Source of the DNA: Bacillota bacterium
GTDB taxonomy: Bacteria > Bacillota > Clostridia > Christensenellales > SZUA-584
DNA length: 64,000 bases
NCBI GenBank assembly: GCA_023436115.1
Contig: JAEZKQ010000030.1
Location: forward strand, 190,145-254,144
Reading direction: 5' to 3'
Each line of letters opens with the position of its first letter. The first letter of the stretch is position 1. The notes beneath the pieces were generated by a model. The model was not told the DNA's origin. It made no database searches and saw only the letters and a program-made list of their open reading frames with translations. Position numbers and translations under genes: made by a program. Positions 1 through 8,417 of this stretch are shown piece by piece.

Positions 1-135
1 TTCTTTGATTTCATCGTCAACTTTAGTTACAATATTATCCCTATCATCAGAAGATGATTGTAACATAGTGTTTGTGCATCCCAGACATACGAAAACCAAA
101 CTTAGGAGAATTACAGAAAAAATTATCTTCTTCAT
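1..135 (-). CDS. Putative lipoprotein, 5' part only (runs off left edge)
   Basis: Reading the minus strand from an ATG at 135 gives 45 codons open to the window edge. The N-terminus is a typical lipoprotein signal peptide: MKK, a hydrophobic stretch of about 15 residues, then the lipobox VCLGC with the acylated Cys at residue 20. An acidic, Ser-rich segment follows. AAAGGAG lies 7-8 bases before the ATG, so the start is well supported. The gene begins 18 bases after the stop of the matrixin-like fragment and may have formed an operon with it. The mature part is outside the window, so no function can be given. Confidence 0.6.
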   Translation of the reverse strand, partial: MKKIIFSVILLSLVFVCLGCTNTMLQSSSDDRDNIVTKVDDEIKE

Positions 136-152
136 TTTATTATCTCCTTTTA

Positions 153-305
153 TTACCATCTTGCATCTACACCTGCAATATCACTTGCAGAGGGATAAAA
201 GAAAGCGTTACTGTCTACTTTTCCCATTATGCATTGATTACTCGTTGTTCTATCTGCCAACCCCAATGCATGTCCAAGTTCATGAACCATTATACTAACT
301 GACAT
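153..305 (-). pseudogene. Matrixin-like zinc metalloprotease, C-terminal remnant
   Basis: The minus strand encodes a 50-residue tail containing HELGHALGLAD, the HExxHxxGxxD/H zinc-binding signature of matrixin/M10-type metalloproteases (two His and one Asp ligand), followed by a short C-terminal region ending in DARW. Upstream in the same frame a TGA stop lies 9 codons before the ATG at 305. No ribosome binding site is visible there, so the N-terminal half of the catalytic domain is missing or frameshifted. A neighbouring frame is open just upstream, which fits a frameshift. It is probably a decayed secreted protease. It could be functional only if the upstream frame is rescued, for example by a sequencing error. 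Confidence 0.55.
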
Positions 306-583
306 TCTGTCCCATTCAGAAATTCTTCAATATGATTGTGTACAACGATACCATAATTGATATATAATGACAACAATAGCATATAAACCCAATGTGAGTT
401 TCACTTCATTTGACGTTATTTAAACTATGATTTATTAGATAACAGGAGCAAAAATTGCGAACAATAGTGGTTACCAATCGTTATTTTTATATAGAAAACA
501 TGTTCACGCAACATAAACCTATTTTCAAACGCTAAAGCTGGCTGACGATTCACACGCTCAGCGCGTGGTTTTTTTACGATAAC

Positions 584-606
584 AAAAGGGCAGCCTCTTG
601 CTGCCC
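584..606 (-). terminator. Rho-independent terminator of the kdgK operon
   Basis: GGGCAGC and GCTGCCC form a perfect 7-bp stem with a 5-base loop, followed on the minus strand by TTTTGTT. It lies about 20 bases after the kdgK stop. The rest of 306-628 shows no credible gene. Confidence 0.85.
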
Positions 607-628
607 CCCCACGTTTCAGTAAGAACAT

Positions 629-1660
629 TTATCTTTGGATTCGTCCCGAACCATCACCAGTAATGAGCTTTTCCACTTCCTGTACGCCCACTCTGTTAAA
701 ATCACCGGGTATCGAGTGCTTTAAGCAGCTTGCGCCAACAGCGAATTCTAAAGCCCTTTTATTATCGCCGTAGGCATGAAGCCCGTATATGAGGCCTGCT
801 GCAAACGCATCTCCGCCGCCCACTCTGTCTACAATATCAGTGATGCTGTATTTGCGGCTCTGCAGGAAATCCGTTCTGTCGTTCAGGCAGGCAGACCAAT
901 TATTATGGTTAGCACTTATGCTTTCGCGAAGTGTAATGGCGATCATTTTGATATTGGGATATTCCGACAGCACTTTCTGTGTTAGCACACGGTAAACATC
1001 CGCATCAAGAACACCGCCTTCAACATGACTATCGGCACTTATTCCCAAAGACTTCTGACAATCCTCCTCATTCGCAATCACTATGTCTGTGTATGCAACA
1101 AGCTCTGACATGACTTGCTTGGCGGTTTTCCCATATTGCCATAGCTTCGCTCTGTAGTTTAGGTCGCATGAAACGGTCAGTCCCATTTCTTTTGCTGCTT
1201 TGACAGCCTCCATCGAGACCTGAGCCGCCGTTTCGCTTAAGGCTGGCGTGATACCTGTGATATGGAACCAGCCCGCATTGCTGAATACTTTTGTCCAATC
1301 AATGCTCCCCGGTTTTAACATGGATATTGAAGAGACCTCGCGGTCATAAACCACATTCGAAGGTCTTTGGTTGGCCCCGGCTTCCAAGTAATAGATGCCA
1401 AGTCTTCCGTCGCCGAAGATGATGCCAGATGTATCAACGCCGAACTTTCTAAGTTCCATGACGCAAGCTTTTCCGATATCATGAGCCGGAAGCGATGTCA
1501 CAAAGGCCGCTTCCATGCCAAAGTTGGCAAGTGAAACAGCCACATTGGCTTCACCGCCGCCAAAAGTCGCTTCAAATGCAGAAGACTGAAAGAACTTTTC
1601 ATTGCCCGGGGATTTTAGGCGCAGCATGATCTCTCCGAAAGTCACAATCTTGGATCTCAT
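629..1660 (-). CDS. kdgK: 2-keto-3-deoxygluconate kinase (PfkB/ribokinase family)
   Basis: A 343-residue cytoplasmic sugar kinase. The N-terminus (TFGEIMLRL, then GGGEANVAVSLA) and the middle (VSCDLNYRAKLW, IANEEDC) follow the KDG-kinase branch of the PfkB family closely. The C-terminal PfkB signature DRVGGGDAFAAGLIYG, near residue 280, supplies the anion hole and the catalytic Asp. Expected reaction: ATP-dependent phosphorylation of 2-keto-3-deoxygluconate to KDPG in hexuronate or related sugar-acid breakdown. No KDPG aldolase or dehydratase lies nearby, so the true substrate could be another ketose acid. It is the last gene of the OYE-isochorismatase-kinase unit, starting 1 base after the previous stop with GGGAG ahead of the ATG. 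Confidence 0.85.
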   Translation of the reverse strand: MRSKIVTFGEIMLRLKSPGNEKFFQSSAFEATFGGGEANVAVSLANFGMEAAFVTSLPAHDIGKACVMELRKFGVDTSGIIFGDGRLGIYYLEAGANQRPSNVVYDREVSSISMLKPGSIDWTKVFSNAGWFHITGITPALSETAAQVSMEAVKAAKEMGLTVSCDLNYRAKLWQYGKTAKQVMSELVAYTDIVIANEEDCQKSLGISADSHVEGGVLDADVYRVLTQKVLSEYPNIKMIAITLRESISANHNNWSACLNDRTDFLQSRKYSITDIVDRVGGGDAFAAGLIYGLHAYGDNKRALEFAVGASCLKHSIPGDFNRVGVQEVEKLITGDGSGRIQR

Positions 1661-1661
1661 T

Positions 1662-2276
1662 TTAAACTCCCTTGAGCATTTTCATAATGTCTCGAGAATG
1701 CATGACCTTACCGTATTTCATATCAATATTGCTAAGAGCAGCATCGTGCAGTTCTTTTGAGAACGATGAAACCGCGTCACTGGCGACAAGGACATGAAGG
1801 CGGTTATGGAATGCTTCATGCACGGTGTCCTCCACGCAAATCTGCGTGACTGTACCCGTGACGATGATGGTATCCTTATCAAGACTATAGAGAACATCAA
1901 GCAGGTTGGAATTGTGAAACGATGAATAGCCGTACTTTTCTACGATATAATCGTCTTCTAGCGGATAGATTTCGTCGATTATATCCGTACAATCGAGCTC
2001 TTTATCGACATCGGGATAATAACGTTTAAAACGCCTCATGCATGCGTTAACCTGCTCAATCTGCGGACTCCAATTCCAAAGCAGCGTCTTTTTGGGCCCG
2101 GCAATAAACTTGGTATAAATCACAGGCATGTCGTTTTCCCGCGCAAAAGCGATAAGCTCTTGATTTGATTTTATGGTGTCTCTCGCATCGGGTACTTCCA
2201 TGCCAGCGCCGACCCGCACAAAATCATTTTGAAGGTCAACGATCAATAATGCCGTTTTCTCTAGTTTGTATTCCAT
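1662..2276 (-). CDS. Isochorismatase-family cysteine hydrolase
   Basis: A 204-residue protein with the complete catalytic triad of the isochorismatase/nicotinamidase fold: Asp14 in LLIVDLQNDF, Lys114 in VEKYGYSSF, and Cys147 in TGTVTQICVEDTVHEAF. The family hydrolyses amide or vinyl-ether bonds (nicotinamide, N-carbamoyl compounds, isochorismate). Substrate cannot be told from sequence. Its position between an OYE-type reductase and a sugar-acid kinase suggests it removes an amide or carbamoyl group from the compound this operon handles, but that is inference. The ATG overlaps the end of the upstream gene region, with GGGAGG 9 bases ahead. Confidence 0.82.
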   Translation of the reverse strand: MEYKLEKTALLIVDLQNDFVRVGAGMEVPDARDTIKSNQELIAFARENDMPVIYTKFIAGPKKTLLWNWSPQIEQVNACMRRFKRYYPDVDKELDCTDIIDEIYPLEDDYIVEKYGYSSFHNSNLLDVLYSLDKDTIIVTGTVTQICVEDTVHEAFHNRLHVLVASDAVSSFSKELHDAALSNIDMKYGKVMHSRDIMKMLKGV

Positions 2277-2277
2277 A

Positions 2278-3609
2278 TCAGTTTCCTCCCTGACTTTTAT
2301 TATTCATATGCTGCTGATATAATTCAGCATAAAATCTGTCTCTGATCACACATCCGGTGGACACCATATCGCGCATAAGCTCAACACATTTTGTACAGGT
2401 GATGCATGTTTGTTTTGCTTCAAGACAACCGTTATGAAGTATATCGTTCGCAAAATTCGGGTTGGCAAATGCCATTCTGCCAAAACCGATGATATCGGCA
2501 TGATGGTGTTCTAGCGTGTAAGCACCTGCATGAACAGCAAACTGCTTCAGCCAGCTATAACCCGCGCCAATAAAAAGTATGCCCGGTACACTTTCCTTCA
2601 CGGAGGCAGCCAAAGATATGAGCCGCTCCACACCTTTGACGGGTAGTTCAGGCGGCGTATATGGCCCCATGCTAAACGGCCTGTTGATATGCGGGTTGTA
2701 ATATGGGTTTCCCATTGTGACAGCACACAGCCGAACGCCGAGCTGGAACAGATCGTTGAGCAGCATAACGGGCTCTGTTATGTCCGGCTTTCCGGCAGTC
2801 AGCTTATCCGCTCCAAAACCGTACGGGTAATCCATCGCGTCATAAATACTTAAACGGCTGGCCACGATCATATTGTTGTGTACCGATTGCTTGATTTTTT
2901 GCACCGCATTTTTTATAAACCGCGTTCTTCCTTCATAGTCTCCCCCGTATTTTCCCTCGCGCGTATGAGCTCCCAAAAGCTCTCCGAGTAAGTAACCATG
3001 ACTCGCCTTTATATCCACACCGTCAAATCCGGCTGCCTGAGCCAGCATAGCGGCTTGCACAAATGTGTCCTCAAGCTCAGACAGTTCATCGTCGCTGATT
3101 AATTCTTTATCTGGACAAATATTATATTTCGTATCGACTACGGGGTTATGCGCAGCGATAATGGGGGCCGGCTTGCCTTCGGGCTTGGAATAACGTCCCG
3201 AATGCGTCAATTGGAGTATCATAACAGGGGCGTAACCATTTTGCTTGATGGCTTTTTCTTTAACTTCATCGACCAAGCTTTTGAAAGCATCCACGTTAGC
3301 TTTATTGATATAAAGCTGGTGTCCTGACGCACGGCCTTCCTTCACCACTGCTGCCGCTTCACACCAAATGATGCCCGCGCCGCCAAGACCGAATTTTAGA
3401 TATCTTTTTAACGTCAGTTCGCTGGGCGATCCATCCGGAATCGCATCGCAGCCTTCCATGGGCAATACGGCTAATGAATTACTAACCCTGTTTCCGTTAA
3501 TATAGTGACTTTTACCGTAAACCGAGTTGTTCTCGGAAAAACCGATATTAACCTTCTCATTTTCGCAGTAGTGCTTAATTTCATCTATTGTTTTGAACCC
3601 ATTTTTCAT
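2278..3609 (-). CDS. NADH:flavin oxidoreductase, Old Yellow Enzyme family with Fe-S type Cys cluster
   Basis: A 443-residue FMN TIM-barrel protein. Recognisable parts are GLGGAGIIWCEAAAV, ILQLTHSGRYS (barrel His region), the Tyr/His region ASHGYLLGELLGAHTREGKYGGDYEGRTRF typical of OYE-like reductases, and IIGFGRMAFANPNFA. Near the C-terminus the Cys pattern C-x2-C-x2-C-x11-C resembles the [4Fe-4S] ligands of 2,4-dienoyl-CoA reductase, BaiCD and related clostridial enzymes. The NAD(P)/FAD domains of the long members are absent. Likely role: reduction of an activated C=C bond. First gene of its operon; GAGGGGAT precedes the ATG, and the AraC-type operator lies 84 bp upstream. Confidence 0.8.
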   Translation of the reverse strand: MKNGFKTIDEIKHYCENEKVNIGFSENNSVYGKSHYINGNRVSNSLAVLPMEGCDAIPDGSPSELTLKRYLKFGLGGAGIIWCEAAAVVKEGRASGHQLYINKANVDAFKSLVDEVKEKAIKQNGYAPVMILQLTHSGRYSKPEGKPAPIIAAHNPVVDTKYNICPDKELISDDELSELEDTFVQAAMLAQAAGFDGVDIKASHGYLLGELLGAHTREGKYGGDYEGRTRFIKNAVQKIKQSVHNNMIVASRLSIYDAMDYPYGFGADKLTAGKPDITEPVMLLNDLFQLGVRLCAVTMGNPYYNPHINRPFSMGPYTPPELPVKGVERLISLAASVKESVPGILFIGAGYSWLKQFAVHAGAYTLEHHHADIIGFGRMAFANPNFANDILHNGCLEAKQTCITCTKCVELMRDMVSTGCVIRDRFYAELYQQHMNNKSQGGN

Positions 3610-3693
3610 AAGATCCCCTCATCCCTTTAAGCGAAAAATATTAATCTTGCATCTATCATAAAGTATACACAAGCGAATAAATATAAAGGCCTG

Positions 3694-3719
3694 TGTGCAA
3701 AAGTTAGCGTGATTTGCAC
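3694..3719 (-). promoter_or_regulatory. AraC-type operator, copy 1 (upstream of the OYE operon)
   Basis: A 26-bp element with perfect 7-bp inverted arms GTGCAAA (3695-3701) and TTTGCAC (3713-3719) around the core GTTAGCGTGA. It matches 21 of 26 positions of the element at 6543-6568, in the same orientation. Its left end is 85 bp from the OYE start codon; copy 2 is 84 bp from the SDR start codon. Confidence 0.7.
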
Positions 3720-3728
3720 CGCTTGAGC

Positions 3729-5684
3729 TTAATAAACATTCCCGTTCTCACGGTATGTTTTCCAGACGTTTTCGAAAAAGTCGTCGTCAGCAGGAATCGG
3801 CCTTACTTCTCTCCAACAGAACGTACACGCGGCATTAGCAAAGCTCACTTCCTGCACCATACCGCCCATACTGCCATCGTCCAATGAAAACCGGAACTGT
3901 TCTGGCAGCCCATCACTGGGCTTTGTTCCTTTCTCATCATAGTATAAAGCCGAGCCGCGGCTGCGCCCCCCATGCTCCAAATAGTCCTTCATAGCGCTCA
4001 GGTAGACGTATTGACTAAGTAAAATATCGTAGTACCGATAAAGCTTTGGCAGGGAATCGACGGAACCGATTTTTACACGCTGACCAAAATTGATTAATAC
4101 ATCTTTTGTTTCTGCAATGGCCTTAGATATTTGAGACAGGCTACGAACAGCCGCACCCGCTTTGCTCATTCTCATTTGCGAATCCAGCACGTGAATGTTC
4201 ACATTATCGGCATCACAAAATGACTGCTCTGACATTTCGATCAAACGGGTCATCTGCTTTCTTACTATATTCTCAAAACACTGAATATCGCATGTTTGCG
4301 AATGCCTGTTTTTTGAGATGTATTGCGCGGCCCGCATAGACCCCACCTGCCCGGCATTAAGAGCGCTGCCGCCGGGTCTGTAAACGCCATGGCTTGCGCA
4401 GACTTCGCCTGCAGCAAAAAAACCTTCGATATTGGTTTGCCACCAGCAATCAATCGAGAGACCGCCGTTGTTATGCTGTGCACATAGCGCAATCTCTAAA
4501 GGGTCATGTTTAAGGTCAATACCCCTGCTTAAGTAAAAATCATACGCCGGAGCGTTCATATGGATAAGCCTGTCGACCGGCTTTCCAAAAAGCGCGCCCG
4601 ATTTATCCAGATACTCTTTAGCCTCCGGATTCAGAAAAGCAAAATCCATATAGGCCGAATTACTTCTGTAATCCAGGAAGACTCTGCGTCCTTTTAAGCA
4701 GCTTTCGACATAAATAAAAATGTCGATCAAGGAAGATCCATTAACGGCCTTTCTGACATCGAACGGCCACTGATATCCCTTAAGAAATATATAGTTTAAT
4801 ATATCGGCCTTATCAAAATGTTCATCATACAAGAATTCGCGCTCGTCGAGGCCGTCGACATCCGTAGAAATAAACCGAGGCAGAACCTGCATATAAGTGC
4901 CCGATACATTCCATCGCGGGGACACAGAGGCCAATCCATATTGCCACTCCGTCAAATTCTTCCCCCTTACTCCGGCTTCAAATGCGATGCCAGAAGCGCC
5001 GAATTGTCCTTCGGGATAAACGGAATCGGCGTACATGCCCGCAGGCCCGCCCGTCGCGTATATGACGTTCTCGCAATGAAAAGCGACAAACCTTTTTTCC
5101 TTTTGATGAAGCTTATGCAAATTCAGACAAAGCAGCCCATACACTTTCTTTTGATCGGTCAATATAGCTATCACTTGAAGCCCTGAGTAGACAGGGATGT
5201 TCTTTGATAACACGGATTTCTCAAGACATTCCGTCATGATTTTTGAGGTTAAAGGGCCTGCCGAAGTGGCTCTTCGTTTCGGGTCATGATCTGTTTTATA
5301 ACCGATATATTCACCGTAGCGGTTCGTCGGGAACGGCACGCCAAGCTCGCAAAGCCGCAAAAAGCATGTCGCCGAATTGGCCGCCTCGGCTAAAGCGATA
5401 TCTCCGTCAACACATTGTCCGCTCATCAGTGTTTTTGTCAGATCCATGACCGAGTCACTTTCATTTCCAGATAAGCCGAGTTTGTAGTAGGTTTGTTTGT
5501 CCGATCCGGTATTTCGCGAGGTGCTGATTTTCAAATCTTCACATATAATCGCTAAGTCATAGATGCCGTATGAATAGAGCCTGTCGGCTGCATTAAGAGC
5601 CGCAGCGCCTGCGCCCACAATAACGGTATTGAGCGATATAACGTCTACACTATGATTCTTTACAACGATGCTGTTCATGTTCAT
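3729..5684 (-). CDS. FAD-dependent oxidoreductase, fumarate reductase/succinate dehydrogenase flavoprotein-like
   Basis: A 651-residue flavoprotein. The N-terminal dinucleotide motif TVIVGAGAAALNAADRL is followed by a substrate-domain layout like L-aspartate oxidase, fumarate reductase and APS-reductase alpha subunits: ATSAGPLTSKIM, YATGGPAGMYADS, and near residue 430 HNNGGLSIDCWWQTNIEGFFAAGE (split in the protein by no gap), then RPGGSALNAGQVGSMRAAQYI. The C-terminal part is helical and carries a late CTFC pair. There is no signal peptide, so it is cytoplasmic. It follows the SDR gene by 13 bases and should share its AraC-controlled promoter. The electron acceptor and substrate are not identifiable; a role in oxidising or reducing the same compound handled by the OYE enzyme is inferred. 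Confidence 0.7.
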   Translation of the reverse strand: MNMNSIVVKNHSVDVISLNTVIVGAGAAALNAADRLYSYGIYDLAIICEDLKISTSRNTGSDKQTYYKLGLSGNESDSVMDLTKTLMSGQCVDGDIALAEAANSATCFLRLCELGVPFPTNRYGEYIGYKTDHDPKRRATSAGPLTSKIMTECLEKSVLSKNIPVYSGLQVIAILTDQKKVYGLLCLNLHKLHQKEKRFVAFHCENVIYATGGPAGMYADSVYPEGQFGASGIAFEAGVRGKNLTEWQYGLASVSPRWNVSGTYMQVLPRFISTDVDGLDEREFLYDEHFDKADILNYIFLKGYQWPFDVRKAVNGSSLIDIFIYVESCLKGRRVFLDYRSNSAYMDFAFLNPEAKEYLDKSGALFGKPVDRLIHMNAPAYDFYLSRGIDLKHDPLEIALCAQHNNGGLSIDCWWQTNIEGFFAAGEVCASHGVYRPGGSALNAGQVGSMRAAQYISKNRHSQTCDIQCFENIVRKQMTRLIEMSEQSFCDADNVNIHVLDSQMRMSKAGAAVRSLSQISKAIAETKDVLINFGQRVKIGSVDSLPKLYRYYDILLSQYVYLSAMKDYLEHGGRSRGSALYYDEKGTKPSDGLPEQFRFSLDDGSMGGMVQEVSFANAACTFCWREVRPIPADDDFFENVWKTYRENGNVY

Positions 5685-5697
5685 CCCGTTTTAAGTT

Positions 5698-6459
5698 TTA
5701 TAACCGTTTTATATGGAATCCGCCGTCAACATTGATGACCTCTCCGGTTGAGTAGTTCAAGTAATCGGAGCAAAATATCGATACCGCTTTGGCGACATCT
5801 TCAGGTTGTCCCCAGCGTGTAATCGGACAGATACCCTTTTCAAACAGTTCGTCATATTTCGCTTTTACACCGGCAGTCATATCTGTCGAGATAATACCCG
5901 GCCTGACCTCATAAACATAGATCGACTCACGCGCAAGCCTGTCGGCGTAGAGCTTTGTGAGCATCGATACACCCGCTTTGGATACGCAATACTCACCCCT
6001 GTTGACAGACGACACAGCTGAAGAAATCGACGTGATATTGACGATCGTTCCTTTTTTATGGGAGAGCGGCTGCTGCGCGATCATTTGTTTCGCGACCAGC
6101 TGTGACATAAACATTGTCGCTTTAAGGTTAATTGATACGACCTCATCAAAGCTCTCTTCCGTCATATCCAAAATATCCGCTCTCACTTGCGGAGCTACAC
6201 CAGCGTTATTCACCAAAACATCAACGCGACCATAGGTATCTAACGCTAAGTCCAGGCAACGCTGTCTGTCTTTTGGGCTAGTCACATCTCCCTGAACGCT
6301 TATGCAGCTGCTGCCTTGAAGCGCTTTTAAATTTTCTTTTATTTTATCATTCAAGTGCGCATGCATAATGACGACATTGCAGCCTTCGCTAAGCAATTGT
6401 TTAACAATGGCATATCCAATTCCCCGGCTTCCGCCCGTGACGATGGCTGTCTGTTTCAT
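5698..6459 (-). CDS. Short-chain dehydrogenase/reductase (FabG-like)
   Basis: A 253-residue classical SDR. Rossmann motif TGGSRGIG (residues 9-16), NNAGVAP (84-90), catalytic Ser near 147 and Tyr157-x3-Lys161 in EYCVSKAG, and the C-terminal VINVDGGFH. It should catalyse NAD(P)-dependent alcohol/ketone interconversion on a small molecule. It is the first gene of an operon with the FAD oxidoreductase and faces the AraC regulator across a 124-bp divergent promoter region. A dedicated fatty-acid role is unlikely because no other fab genes are present. Confidence 0.82.
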   Translation of the reverse strand: MKQTAIVTGGSRGIGYAIVKQLLSEGCNVVIMHAHLNDKIKENLKALQGSSCISVQGDVTSPKDRQRCLDLALDTYGRVDVLVNNAGVAPQVRADILDMTEESFDEVVSINLKATMFMSQLVAKQMIAQQPLSHKKGTIVNITSISSAVSSVNRGEYCVSKAGVSMLTKLYADRLARESIYVYEVRPGIISTDMTAGVKAKYDELFEKGICPITRWGQPEDVAKAVSIFCSDYLNYSTGEVINVDGGFHIKRL

Positions 6460-6542
6460 GACTGCTCTCCTAAATCTAAAGCTTAATAAAATCTCACCAA
6501 AATAATTCTATAATATTATCCATCGATAATATATAATTAGGC

Positions 6543-6568
6543 TGTACAAAAATTAGCGTTTATTGCAC
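6543..6568. promoter_or_regulatory. AraC-type operator, copy 2 (divergent SDR / araC promoter)
   Basis: Second copy of the element at 3694-3719 (21 of 26 identical), with arms GTACAAA and ATTGCAC. It sits 84 bp from the SDR start and 16 bp before the araC ATG, so one site could activate the catabolic operon and repress the regulator gene. Confidence 0.7.
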
Positions 6569-6583
6569 TTGAGGAAATCAAAT

Positions 6584-7420
6584 ATGAGATCGGAAAACAC
6601 AAGTAGGGACGGTATTGATATTTATTACAGTGAGACCCCGGATTTTCATGTCGTCAACACGCATTTCCATAATGTCTATCAGATGATATACGTCTGTGAA
6701 GGCAATGCTAGTATAAAGATAGACAATAAAAACTACAACGTAACTAAAAGCTGTATTATCTTTATCAGCAATCTCGAAAAACATTCCGTTAGCATACAAA
6801 AATCGCCCTATAAGCGGTATGTGATATCGCTTGCGCCGAATTTTTGTCATATGATGCTCAAGGATTCATTGCTGCTCTCAGTACTCGTGCAGCGTCCCGC
6901 CGAGTTTTCCCACGTGATAGCGCTTAGCGATGATTTGGCCGAAAGCGTGGAAAAGATACTCGGCGCAATGATGAAAGAAAAAAACCAGCAACAAGCGTTT
7001 TATACGATACGATTAGCGTCGCTTGTCACCGAGCTGCTTATCCGTTTATACCGCTGCTTCGGCTCTTATTTCCCGCTCAACAATAAAAGCAGAGCGGCCA
7101 ATATTGTGACTGACATTCAGCGTTACATCGCTGACAATGCGCAAAATGACTTAACGCTTGAACAAATGGCCGCCATGCATTATGTCAGCAAATATTATCT
7201 GACACGTATTTTTAAAGACATCACCGGATATACGTTCAAGGACTATTTGATTTTGCACAGGCTGTCAATCGCCAAGGATCTTTTGATTCACACCGATCTA
7301 TCGGTGACGGATGTATGTTTTCAGTCAGGCTACAATAACATCAATCACTTTATTCGTATCTTTAAAAACTATGAAGGCGTGACACCATACCAGTATAAGA
7401 AGTCTTATAAGCCTTTATGA
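6584..7420 (+). CDS. AraC-family transcriptional regulator
   Basis: 278 residues. The N-terminal cupin-like ligand domain (about 1-150, with VVNTHFHNVYQMIYVCEGNA) is followed by two helix-turn-helix motifs at the C-terminus (LEQMAAMHYVSKYYLTRIFK and VTDVCFQSGYNNINHFIRIFK, ending PYQYKKSY). I chose ATG 6584 because GAGGA lies 8 bases upstream; an in-frame TTG at 6563 would sit inside the operator. It is divergent from the SDR-FAD operon and is the natural candidate to bind the two operators at 3694 and 6543. The last 6 bases overlap the convergent thioredoxin-reductase-like gene. Confidence 0.86.
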   Translation: MRSENTSRDGIDIYYSETPDFHVVNTHFHNVYQMIYVCEGNASIKIDNKNYNVTKSCIIFISNLEKHSVSIQKSPYKRYVISLAPNFCHMMLKDSLLLSVLVQRPAEFSHVIALSDDLAESVEKILGAMMKEKNQQQAFYTIRLASLVTELLIRLYRCFGSYFPLNNKSRAANIVTDIQRYIADNAQNDLTLEQMAAMHYVSKYYLTRIFKDITGYTFKDYLILHRLSIAKDLLIHTDLSVTDVCFQSGYNNINHFIRIFKNYEGVTPYQYKKSYKPL

Positions 7421-8278
7421 TTTGAGGCTTCTTATATACTTGACGGCCTGCGTTCCTGCTTTTGCCCCTTCATAAACCGCTTTTGCCACTTGCATCATGC
7501 CGCCCGTGCAATCTCCAGCGGCGTATAGGCCGGGTATTGACGTGGCCATATTCTCATCTACCTTTATTTTTAAGCCTTCCGTTTCGGCTCCCAGCTTTTT
7601 AGCAAGATCGCTGCTTCCGGCCACACCGATTGCAACAAAAACACCCGCAAAAGGAAGTGTTGTTCCGTCGTCAAATCTGATGCCTTCCACCACGTCTTTG
7701 CCTTCAATGGCGGTAATTTTCTTCGTAATAATAGCGATATCATTGGGAAACTCGGGTATGGGTGCTGCCCCATTCGTCAGCAGCGTAACCGATTTGACAA
7801 CGTGTTTAAGCTCCATGGCCTCATGGAGAGCATATTCACAGCATCCCAGTACCGCAACATCTTTGCCTTTGTAGAAAAAAGCGTCGCAGGTCGAGCAATA
7901 ACTGATGCCTTTCCCCTCAAAATCATGGAATCCATTTATTTTCGGCGCTGTTCTGTTGGAGCCGGTTGCCATAATAACGCATTGTGCTTGATAGTCTTGA
8001 CTTTTTGTTTTAACAATGAATCCATCTTCATAACCGATGCTGACAACTTGATCATTGATCATTTTAGCGCCGACCCGTTCAGCCTGCAAAATGCCATCGC
8101 TGAGCAGCTTTTCTCCGGTAATCGGTTCGGCAAAACCGTAATAGTTTTCTATCTTATCTGCCTTTGTCAATGCGCTGCTATTCTCGCTGATAATCAATGT
8201 GTTAAGTCTTGCGCGGGCTGTGTATATGGCCGCAGATATTCCTGCCGGGCCGCTTCCTATAACGATGATATCATTCAT
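7415..8278 (-). CDS. Thioredoxin reductase-like FAD/NAD(P)-disulfide oxidoreductase
   Basis: 287 residues, usual length for low-molecular-weight thioredoxin reductases. FAD motif GSGPAGISAAIYTARA (8-23), redox pair Cys128-x2-Cys131 in SYCSTCDAFF, NAD(P) region AVLGCCEYALHEAMEL, and the C-terminal FAD motif GLYAAGDCTGG. In the second nucleotide motif the usual GxGxxA becomes GCCEYA, so nucleotide binding may be atypical, as in ferredoxin-dependent clostridial thioredoxin reductases. The protein partner is unknown and no thioredoxin gene is adjacent. GAGGGCA precedes the ATG. Confidence 0.82.
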   Translation of the reverse strand: MNDIIVIGSGPAGISAAIYTARARLNTLIISENSSALTKADKIENYYGFAEPITGEKLLSDGILQAERVGAKMINDQVVSIGYEDGFIVKTKSQDYQAQCVIMATGSNRTAPKINGFHDFEGKGISYCSTCDAFFYKGKDVAVLGCCEYALHEAMELKHVVKSVTLLTNGAAPIPEFPNDIAIITKKITAIEGKDVVEGIRFDDGTTLPFAGVFVAIGVAGSSDLAKKLGAETEGLKIKVDENMATSIPGLYAAGDCTGGMMQVAKAVYEGAKAGTQAVKYIRSLKS

Positions 8279-8366
8279 GTCAGATTGCCCTCACTTTCCA
8301 TTACTCTATCGCTAGTTTTTCCATCGCTATGATATAAATACCCCGGGAGTAGACCGGAGAATCGCT

Positions 8367-8400
8367 AAAATAAAAAACTGCCGGACTGAAGCCGACAGTT
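8367..8400 (-). terminator. Terminator of the PNPOx-family gene
   Basis: AACTGTCGG and CCGGCAGTT form a 9-bp stem (one G-U) with a 7-base loop, followed on the minus strand by TTTTTTATTTT, 18 bases after the gene stop. Confidence 0.85.
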
Positions 8401-8417
8401 GCAGAATTGGTTTAATA

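Noticed and set aside
550..575. Plus-strand hairpin CACACGC/GCGCGTG with T-run
   Set aside because: No plus-strand gene ends before it, and the stem has a mismatch; chance or a bidirectional effect.
425..628. 67-residue minus frame after kdgK
   Set aside because: It contains the kdgK terminator and has no ribosome site.
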